Assembly: GCA_031771865.1 (NCBI GenBank) | Contig: JASISA010000041.1 | Span: 1,240,001-1,304,000 of the forward strand | Direction: 5' to 3' | From: Nothophaeocryptopus gaeumannii | Taxonomy: Eukaryota; Ascomycota; Dothideomycetes; Mycosphaerellales; Mycosphaerellaceae | DNA length: 64,000 nt | Part shown: positions 57,205-64,000 of the stretch, one piece after another | How positions within the stretch are numbered: the first letter of the stretch is position 1 | Layout of the letters: every line of letters begins with the position of its first letter | Made by a program: the position numbers and the translations under genes | Notes under the pieces: model-generated | Seen by the model: only the letters and a program-made list of their open reading frames with translations | Database searches by the model: none | Told to the model about the DNA's origin: nothing

Positions 57205-58340
57205 TCAGACTCCCATGGTAAAATCGTGCTCGATGCCTGGGGTGACAGAAGCCATGAACTTGAGGAAGACGACGAGGTATTGGTCGACGCGAATTGCTGG
57301 AACCTCGTCATCGGCAGCTCCATCCAAAACCTCCCACTCGCCATCTCCCTCCTTGTCCTTGCCCTTGCCTTTTGATGTTGATTTGTCCTTGACGTCAAGC
57401 TTCGAAGTCTGATCCACGAGACCCTCCATGCCAGCAGCAGATGGCTTCTCACCAGCCTTGAGCTTCTCAATCCGGAGCTTCAGAGCAGCGTCCGCGCGGT
57501 CAAGCAGCACCTTCATAACGCTGGCGTGCTTGCATGGGTGAACAGAGGCAGTCTTGATGGGCGGGCTAGCGAAGTTGAAGTCCTCGAGGGTGACGGTCTT
57601 GTCTTTGTAGTCGCCCACGATGTCCTCCATCATGGCCATCGGTTGTAGTGGGGAGTTGATCGAGTCGTAGCCGAGCAAGTAAAGTCGCGGGGTGCGGTAA
57701 TACGGCGTGTAGGTAATATACAGGGTGTAGGTGCGGAGGCTGTAGAGTATTGTGAGTTCGGTGAGTGATGTTCTGCAAGGAGGGTAACCCACCTGTCTCC
57801 TCCATCTTTCTTACCAGCGCCGGGGTCGCGGATGATAGCTTCTTCATCGTCCTCTTCATCGTCCATGTCTGGGATCTCCTCTTCTTCAGCGTCCTCGCCA
57901 AGCTTGCCATCATCGTCAACGGTCTGAACGTCCTTCATCAGCTCAGCGCGCTTGGCCCTCTCTCCGCTGCTGTCTCCACCAGCTTTGAGCCAGCCATCGT
58001 CCTCGCCGCTGACTTCGGCGCCCGTCTCCTTCAGCATATCCAACACCAGCTGGTCTTCTTCTTCGGCGGAGGCGGCGAAATCATCCGCCTTGACGCGCTT
58101 GCGGCAGGGTACGCCGCGGGTGACAAGGTATTGTTTGCCAGCGGGGAAGTATGGGACGCGCTGGGCTGGGGAGGCTGCGTCGGCCCAGGCCCAGCTTGGG
58201 AACTTGTGGACGAGGAAGTCACCGGCGGCTTGGAACTCTTCGGGAGTGATTTGGCCCGTGGTGCGGAAGTCCGAGTTATTGTTGATGGGAGCGAAGCGGT
58301 CGCGGAGTGGGTCGATGAATGAGTGGATGAGATTCTGCAT
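57205..58340 (-). CDS. ATG3: Autophagy E2-like enzyme Atg3
   Basis: Exons 58340-57793 and 57739-57205 (53-bp GTGGGT...CTACAG intron, phase 2); 360 aa. The N-terminus MQNLIHSFIDPLRDRFAP is the amphipathic membrane-sensing helix of Atg3; TGQITPEEFQAAGDFLVHKF and PSWAWADAA follow. The flexible acidic region (EEEEIPDMDDEEDDEEAI) precedes the core TYTLYITYTPYYRTPRLYLL. The catalytic cysteine is C252 in SVHPCKHASVMKVL, and WEVL (318-321) is a candidate Atg8-interacting motif at the position of yeast WEDL. DQYLVVFLKFMASVTPGIEHDF ends the fold. It conjugates Atg8 to phosphatidylethanolamine. Confidence 0.96.
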
Positions 58341-59171
58341 GGTCACGGTGGTGGTGACACGCGGTAGGCGCGTTCGCGTGCGCGTTGCTCGTTTTGTCGC
58401 CTATAGAAACAGCACTGTCAGTTTACAGGCGTCTCAGAAGGCTCCGAGACGTCCAGTCCAGCTCCAGCTCCAGCTCCAGCTCCAGCTCCAGCTCCAGCTC
58501 CAGCGTCCAGTTCCAGTCCGAGTCCAGAAACGGCGGGCGGTGGCAGATGGCAGGTGGCAGCGGCAGTGATGCCTGTACAGGGTTTCGGTGTACCCTATGC
58601 GATGCGGCGAATGCGATGCGTTGTTGTTGCCAGAAGAAAAGGTGGTTGTGATTGTTGCAGTGTGATGACTGCCGAAAGCTCACCTGGTCAAGGCAGGCGC
58701 CAGCGGGGCTTATCGATAAGTCGGGTGACATACACAGTCAAAGGTCTTTGACTGGATGCCAAACATCCTGGTCAACATCTTCTCTCTGTCCATCAGCTCC
58801 CTCTCTTGGACTGATCTTTCAACACAACCATCATCCAAGTTCCTCTCAGCACTCATACCAGGCAGGCCTCCGCAATCTGGGACGACACTCTTTTTACGAT
58901 GTCTGCCTATGGCTAGTTCAGGGTTTGACTTGTAGGGTTCAACATTGCCCCTTTCAGAATACAGCAATCTCAACTGCCTCTTCCCTGTGCAGAAGCCCTC
59001 GCGATCATTGAGCAAACATCAGTCTCGTTCCGAGCAGTCTGAATCGCGCGTACTCAGCAGGTATCTGGGCTGAGGAGGTCTCCGCAGTTGATGGGGCTAT
59101 TGCCGACTTGCTTGACCTCATTCGCGACTCAATTCTGCTTTCCATCATGTGCATTGTACTTCCTTCGTTTG
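58341..59171. other. Intergenic, divergent promoters
   Basis: 831 bp between ATG3 and the truncated oxygenase; it holds the AGCTCC microsatellite in the ATG3 leader/promoter and no supported gene. Confidence 0.55.
58460..58501 (+). repeat. (AGCTCC)7 hexanucleotide microsatellite
   Basis: Seven perfect AGCTCC units flanked by degenerate CCAGTC copies, about 120 bp upstream of the ATG3 start codon. On the minus strand it would read Glu-Leu repeats but is not in a supported gene. Confidence 0.9.
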
Positions 59172-60029
59172 ATGTCAAATACTGACAAAAGGCTCGTTTT
59201 GGGCAAACAGTCAGCTACCATACCGGTTCTGGACCTATCCTGGGCGTTTGGTCCGATCAAGAAGCCAGAGCTACTACAGCAGCTTCGCTCGGCTCTGTTC
59301 GAGGTCGGCTTTCTCTACATTATCAACCATGGCGTACGGCAAGAGACCATCGACAATCTGACCAAACGCCTTCCAGCGCTTTTTGCCCTGCCGGCTAGTG
59401 AAAAGCTTTCCTCGAGCAAGCTGAACAGCTCGCATTTCCTTGGCTACAGTAGCTTCGCAGAAGAAACCACCCTCGGGAAGCAAGACTTACGAGAGCAATT
59501 CGACTTTGCTACGGAGCTACCTGTTGTCTATCAAGATCCCGGGCGAGCGAACGGAGATCATAGAAGTCTCGACAGCTCAGGCCAACATCGAGACTTTACA
59601 AACTTGTACTGGCGGCTTAGAGGCCCAAACCAATGGCCACCAGAGTCGTCCCTGCCAAGATTCCGAGAGGCATTCACTCAATATCACAGTGAGGTAGAGA
59701 AGGCCTCTTATAGCTTCGTTCACCTGATCGAGGAAGCGTTTGGCATCCCTGTTGGGACATGCGATCATTTCTTCGGCCAACAAACCCCGCAAGGCGTAAG
59801 CAACGACCTCGAGGTACTCATATCCTTCTTGCCTCCTCAGCACCGGCTCAAGCTCCTCAGGTACCCGCCTTCGCAGCAAAACACAGATGGCAGCCAAGGG
59901 GTTGGTGCTCACAAGGACTCATCCGGCTGGCTCACTTTCCTCTACCAAGTTGGCAATGAACATGGGCTTGAAGTGCTCTCCGCCGATGGCGAGTGGCTAC
60001 CAGCTCGCCCTATTGATGGAAGTTTTGTC
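59172..60029 (+). pseudogene. 2OG-Fe(II) oxygenase, C-terminally truncated
   Basis: Conserved oxygenase sequence runs from about 59172 (MSNTDKR; the true start may be an upstream exon joined at the acceptor at 59211) to DGSFV at 60029, about 286 codons. The DIOX_N part is IPVLDLSWAFG, FEVGFLYIINHGV and SSHFLGYSSFAEE. The catalytic part keeps the first iron ligands H247 and D249 (GVGAHKDSSGWLTFLYQ) and GLEVLSADGEWLPA. A canonical donor GTAAGT follows at 60030, but the expected next exon, with the distal His and the 2OG-binding Arg, is absent. Instead an inverted SDR relic begins. The open frame accidentally continues antisense through that relic to 60530. Without the distal ligands it cannot be an active enzyme. 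Confidence 0.8.
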
Positions 60030-60035
60030 GTAAGT

Positions 60036-60443
60036 CTGTCCCGCGCAAATCAGTGGCAAGAAAGCATTCAGCACAGTCGCCGTGCCTATGACATTCGATT
60101 CTCAACTTTCATTCAAATCTTACACCAGATCTTCATGTTTATCCTGGACAACCGTCAACCAGGCGCTTCGGTGGGATACATAAGCGGCGTTGTGGATGAG
60201 GACATCGAGGCCTCCTCCGGTGGTTTTGGCGACTTCGTCAGCGGCAAATTGGAGAGCGGGATAGTCTGCGATGTCTGCTGCAAGGACGTGAACGTTCTAA
60301 GTTCCGTTCTCGGCGAGACAGGATTTTGTTGCGGGTTTCTCGCGGACGAGGGCGAAGACTTGTCTGGAAGGGTCGGAGGCGAGGTGGGTTATCCAGGCAT
60401 AGCCAAGTCCTCGAGAGGCACCGGTGACGAGGCAGGATGGCAT
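60036..60443 (-). pseudogene. Short-chain dehydrogenase relic with three stops
   Basis: Reading the minus strand from the ATG at 60443: SCLVTGASRGLGYAWITHLA (Rossmann TGxxxGxG), then QVFALVRE, VHVLAADIAD, GGLDVLIHNAAYVS (NAG-type motif) and NVIGTATVLNAFLPLI. This is the first half of a classical SDR. The frame is interrupted by TAG (60299-60297), TAA (60122-60120) and TGA (60104-60102) with no frameshift. The relic ends at about 60036, where the truncated oxygenase begins on the other strand; the catalytic YxxxK half is missing. Confidence 0.8.
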
Positions 60444-61039
60444 CTTGAATGTTCTCGTTTTGAGTTGTTTGGGGATTTTGCTGTAGGTCCTCGTCGTTCC
60501 TGTTCGATGCTTGTTGTTCAGATGCGCTGATGAAATGCTCTTATTTTCCCAGGCAATGCAACGGAATATATATTCGATTCTCCATTCTTCGGGTTGAACG
60601 AACTACCAATTCCCATGGCTTACAAAATAAATGGCGTCTTGCATCGTGTCTTCGAAATGGCGTCTCTGCCTGGTCTCTTTCATGCCGGTTAGCCGAAGCT
60701 GCAGCTGGTGGGCCATTGTTCCCATTTGGGTAGGTGGTGTATACCGGACCTGCGTGAAAGGACCGACTTCAAGGCGCACTCCACTCCAGCCAGATGACAA
60801 AGCACCAATTGGGGTGGGTTGCGTGACCTCCCAGAAGTACGGTGCGATATTTTGCGTTTGTATGATGGTATGTTGATTCATCTGTGGTCATAGTATACAG
60901 TACATCTAACCTTCTCTCTATCTAATTTACAATTGGTCCATCCATGGGGTATACGGTTTACTTTCTTCGTCTTGTTGCTTAACAAATGGAATAAGTATGA
61001 GTGACGACAGACTCCAGTTCAGAGTTACTTCAATAACGA
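60444..61039. other. Intergenic, no gene seen
   Basis: 596 bp upstream of the SDR relic and downstream of the coiled-coil gene; no coding signal. It should hold the dead SDR promoter. Confidence 0.5.
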
Positions 61040-62182
61040 TCAAAGCCACCAAGCCGGATCCTCCCCATCAGCCTCACCAGCCCAGTGCCTCTTCGCCTTC
61101 TCCACATCCATGAAAGCCCTTTCCTTCCAGTTCTCTAGAAACTTCTTCTCGCGCTCCAACTCGGCTTTCTCCTGCTCCAGCCACTTGATCCTCAGATCTC
61201 TCGAGTCAATCATCTCATCCTTCATAGCCAGCGTCTCAGCCATGGCCCTCAGCTTCTCGACTAGTCGTGTCGACTTGCCGACTTCTCGGACTTGGATTTC
61301 CTTTAGTTGGGTCTGAAGTCGATCATGGCCTGAACGGACAACATGGTAGTCCAACTTGCACCGTTCCAGACTTTCCTCAGCCAGACGAGCGCGGTCTTCA
61401 GAAGCGGTTTGCTTCTCCTGCACGCGTCGTAGACGAGACTTGAATTCGACAAGTTGCGTCTTCAAGCGCACGCATTCGACTTGCCAGTCTGTATATACCG
61501 ATTTGTCAGACTTCTCCTTGGGCGTGGATCCAGTCAAGTAGTCGGAGCGATACCGAGCTTCACGCAAAGACTTTGAGCCTTTGTAGGAGGGTGGTGAAGG
61601 AGGAGCCTTAGATACTGGAGTGAGAGGTGGCGATGGTAGAGCAGGAATGCTGGGTAGAGGTGTGACCGGGAGTTTGATCTCCGTAATGACTGACGACCGA
61701 TGGGACCTTTCTGTATCTTTTGCTGGCGTTGGTGGGGAATGACCATCATCGCATTCGCAAGGAATGGGTGGGAAAGAATAGCGTTCCTTGCTCCGGACTG
61801 GAACAGGCGGGATGTTGGAATTCGCTGCGTCCACAAAGAGGCTGTCATGCTTGGAGTCTGTCGTCCATTGTGATTCTGGTCTGCTGGATCCACGACTCGA
61901 TACGGAACGCGACTCTGATGGCAGTGGTGGTAAGGGTGGGTGCTCGTCAGCTTTGAGTGATGAGAGATTTCCCCCAGCAGCAGAGTGAAACGATTTGTGA
62001 CGGCGGTGGGCGTCGTTCACGGGACTGACAATTCGGCGGTCAAGGAAGACGGTGAGTCGTGACTTGGCTCTCTTCAACGCCTTCTTCATGTCGACTTCAT
62101 CCTGTTGGTAGTGACGGGAGGCCAGCTCCGCATATTGCGATGTTGTGAGGTGCACCTCCATGTTTGCTGCAACCTGCAACAT
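61040..62182 (-). CDS. Hypothetical coiled-coil protein
   Basis: Single exon, 380 aa, ATG at 62182 (MLQVAANMEV). A short helical N-terminus (TTSQYAELASRHYQQDEVDM) and a basic patch KKALKRAKSRLTVFLDRR are followed by a disordered Pro/Ser-rich centre with PPLPPLPSE, IPPVPVRSK and PSPPLTPVSK (SH3-ligand-like). The C-terminal third is a long coiled coil from about 235 to 360 (WQVECVRLKTQLVEFKSRLR, LEQEKAELEREKKFLENWKE) ending AWWL. It looks like a structural or scaffold protein; family unknown. Confidence 0.72.
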   Translation of the reverse strand: MLQVAANMEVHLTTSQYAELASRHYQQDEVDMKKALKRAKSRLTVFLDRRIVSPVNDAHRRHKSFHSAAGGNLSSLKADEHPPLPPLPSESRSVSSRGSSRPESQWTTDSKHDSLFVDAANSNIPPVPVRSKERYSFPPIPCECDDGHSPPTPAKDTERSHRSSVITEIKLPVTPLPSIPALPSPPLTPVSKAPPSPPSYKGSKSLREARYRSDYLTGSTPKEKSDKSVYTDWQVECVRLKTQLVEFKSRLRRVQEKQTASEDRARLAEESLERCKLDYHVVRSGHDRLQTQLKEIQVREVGKSTRLVEKLRAMAETLAMKDEMIDSRDLRIKWLEQEKAELEREKKFLENWKERAFMDVEKAKRHWAGEADGEDPAWWL

Positions 62183-62543
62183 TGCACGAGCCGCAGAGTG
62201 GGCGAGACATCTTTTCTATGTTCTCTGCTCACATTTGCCTTTTCTGCGGTCAAGCGACAAACGACTTCCCTGCACAAAGGGTGCGTTGAGCCGCATGCGC
62301 ACTGAAGGCTGTTTCACCTGCCGTGTCCGAAACTTTACGCCAGCCATGCAAAGGCCTGGATGGTGCGAAAGCAAGGGTCCACTATTCTGCATCTCGAACT
62401 TCTATAGCCGAAAAGAAAGTTTAGCAAGCAGGAAATGAAAGGGACCGTCTGAATGCAGAAGTCAGATGCTCCCCAATGGTATAGGCGGTGTGTTTGCGTG
62501 CAGGGTATCGACAAAGCTTCAGCGACTTTTACTTCTTCTCCTC

Positions 62544-64000
62544 TTACATCCTGAACACACCGAATCTTGCCGTCGACCTAGGCTCAACATCGCCAGTCAG
62601 TGCCGCTTGAAGTCCCATACCGAGCACGGCTCTGGTATTCTCAGGTGGAATGACTCCATCATCCCAAAGCCTCGCCGTACCAAAAGTGACTTCACTCTCC
62701 CTCTCGATCCTGGCCTTGAGTTCAGGATCGACTTGCCGACCAACAGCTGCCATCACGGCTGATAGCTGTTCGGCACCCATGACACTCGTCTTAGCAGACG
62801 GCCAGCTCCATAAGAAACGAGGACTATAGGCACGACCACACATGCCGTAGTTCCCAGCTCCAGCAGAAGATCCGACCAGAACTGTGAATTTTGAAACGTT
62901 CGCTGTCGCGACAGCGGTCACAAGTTTGGCACCGTTCTTCGCGATGCCACCCTTCTCGGCATCTTGCCCAACCATGAAGCCCGAAATATTCTGCAGGAAG
63001 ATGAGCGGGATATTACGCTGAGAGCAAAGTTGGATAAAGTGCGCGCCTTTGAGACTGCTTTCACTGAGAAGGATGCCATTGTTCGCGATAATGCCAACTG
63101 GATGACCGTAGATAGAGGCAAATCCCGTCAGCAGCGTGGTCCCGTATCCAGGCTTGAACTCAGAGAACTCGCTGCCATCGACTATGCGCGCAATTACTTC
63201 GTGCATATTGATGCTTTGCTTGAGGTTAGTGCCCACTATGCCGCCCAGCTCCTCAGCCGCATATAAAGGCTCGATCCACTCCACCTTCCGCGAAGGGTTC
63301 CCTGTCTTTGGGTAGTTAAGATTGGCAATACTCCTCCGGACCAGTACCAGCGCGTGAGCGTCATCTTCGGCGAGGTAATCCGTGACTCCAGAGACTTCCG
63401 AGTGAAGTCTGCCGCCGCCGAGATCTTCGGCGCTCACTTCCTCTCCTGTTGCCGCCTTTACAAGTGGAGGCCCAGCTAAGAAGATGGTCCCTTGTTCTTT
63501 AACGATAATGCTCTCGTCGCTCATAGCCGGCACATAAGCACCGCCTGCCGTGCAAGAGCCCATAACAACAGCGATCTGCGGTATGCCTTGGGAGCTCATA
63601 TTGGCTTGGTTGAAGAACAACCGTCCAAAGTGATCCCTATCCGGAAAGACGTCAGCTTGATGTGGGAGATTAGCTCCACCAGAATCCACCAAGTATATGC
63701 ACGGAAGACGATTTTGCTGGGCAATCTCCTGTGCTCGAATATGCTTCTTGATCGTGATCGGATAGTAAGACCCGCCCTTCACCGTGCTGTCGTTTGCGAG
63801 AATCATGCACATGACGCCCTCGACCGTGCCTATTCCTGTCACGATGCCTCCACCAGGCACATCTTCACCCGGATACATCTCATGGCCAGCGAGTGCGCTA
63901 AGCTCCATGAAGCTTGTCCCTGGGTCAATCAGCGCGGTGATGCGATCTCGCACCAACAGTTTCCCCCGTTCTACGTGTTTTGCCCTGGCCCTGTCTGACC
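62544..64000 (-). CDS. Methylcrotonoyl-CoA carboxylase beta subunit, N-terminus outside window
   Basis: The frame is open from the right edge (reading AKHVERGKLLVRDRITALID) to the TAG at 62546-62544; at least 485 codons. It is a carboxyltransferase of the biotin-dependent acyl-CoA family. Blocks include PGEDVPGGGIVTGIGTVEGV, KGGSYYPITIKKHIRAQEIA, CIYLVDSGGANLPHQADVFP, VMGSCTAGGAYVPAMSDESI, and the C-terminal IPLIFLQNISGFMVGQDAEK and NYGMCGRAYSPRFLWSWPSA. SGGANLPHQADVFPD and GRAYSPRFLWSWP are characteristic of MCC beta rather than propionyl- or acetyl-CoA carboxylase. It carboxylates 3-methylcrotonyl-CoA in mitochondrial leucine degradation. Confidence 0.93.
   Translation of the reverse strand, partial: SDRARAKHVERGKLLVRDRITALIDPGTSFMELSALAGHEMYPGEDVPGGGIVTGIGTVEGVMCMILANDSTVKGGSYYPITIKKHIRAQEIAQQNRLPCIYLVDSGGANLPHQADVFPDRDHFGRLFFNQANMSSQGIPQIAVVMGSCTAGGAYVPAMSDESIIVKEQGTIFLAGPPLVKAATGEEVSAEDLGGGRLHSEVSGVTDYLAEDDAHALVLVRRSIANLNYPKTGNPSRKVEWIEPLYAAEELGGIVGTNLKQSINMHEVIARIVDGSEFSEFKPGYGTTLLTGFASIYGHPVGIIANNGILLSESSLKGAHFIQLCSQRNIPLIFLQNISGFMVGQDAEKGGIAKNGAKLVTAVATANVSKFTVLVGSSAGAGNYGMCGRAYSPRFLWSWPSAKTSVMGAEQLSAVMAAVGRQVDPELKARIERESEVTFGTARLWDDGVIPPENTRAVLGMGLQAALTGDVEPRSTARFGVFRM

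Noticed and set aside
59088..60530. A continuous 480-codon ORF as one complete 2OG oxygenase
   Set aside because: Only the part to 60029 resembles the family; the rest is antisense to a recognisable SDR relic, so the long ORF is a chance fusion.
1..64000. tRNA, rRNA, CRISPR and transposon content
   Set aside because: I saw no convincing tRNA arms, rRNA, direct-repeat arrays, terminal repeats or transposase/reverse-transcriptase frames; a tRNAscan and repeat search would be needed to exclude short ones.

Overview
The window is chromosomal DNA of a filamentous ascomycete fungus, most likely a Dothideomycete (class is inference; no rRNA or other marker is present). The evidence is many short GT-AG introns of about 44-80 bp with CTNAC-like branch points, HET-domain and NACHT-ankyrin genes, a Sho1 osmosensor, a secreted T1-type RNase, and the general gene set. 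About 32 coding units, gene fragments or pseudogenes are resolved, on both strands and without operons. Exon boundaries below were read by hand from splice signals and frame continuity.

Left part (1-20.3 kb), mostly ordinary genes: the 3' end of a GRAM/WBP2-like protein, a Sit4-associated SAPS protein, an acidic unknown, a Gly-rich small ORF, an alpha-arrestin, a 2OG-Fe(II) oxygenase, Sho1, a DUF3632-like protein, a secreted guanyl RNase of the T1 family, Cu/Zn superoxide dismutase and transaldolase.

Middle (21.2-45.3 kb), an accessory/allorecognition-flavoured stretch interleaved with core genes. It holds an intact HET-domain gene, an NmrA-like NAD(P)-binding protein, the Ras-like GTPase Rsr1/Bud1 (with a 10-nt microexon), EMC1, an SDR lacking the usual catalytic lysine, and Tudor-SN (SND1). 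Next comes a second HET gene with one in-frame stop. It lies tail-to-tail, 10 bp away, from a NACHT-ankyrin (NLR-like) gene carrying a ZZ-type zinc finger inside its NACHT module. A secreted S41-family protease follows whose signal peptide is interrupted by a stop codon.

Right part (46.3-64 kb): a PKA-type catalytic subunit with an expanded activation segment, an ACSF2-like acyl-CoA ligase, several unknown or small secreted proteins, ATG3, a C-terminally truncated 2OG oxygenase abutting an inverted, stop-ridden SDR relic, a coiled-coil protein, and the 3' two-thirds of methylcrotonoyl-CoA carboxylase beta.

The most interesting items are the ZZ-in-NACHT NLR paired with a broken HET gene, the 2OG/SDR rearrangement junction, the RSR1 microexon, and the recurrence of stop codons explainable by C-to-T (or complementary G-to-A) changes in three neighbouring accessory loci. 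The last could reflect past RIP-like mutation; this is a hypothesis.
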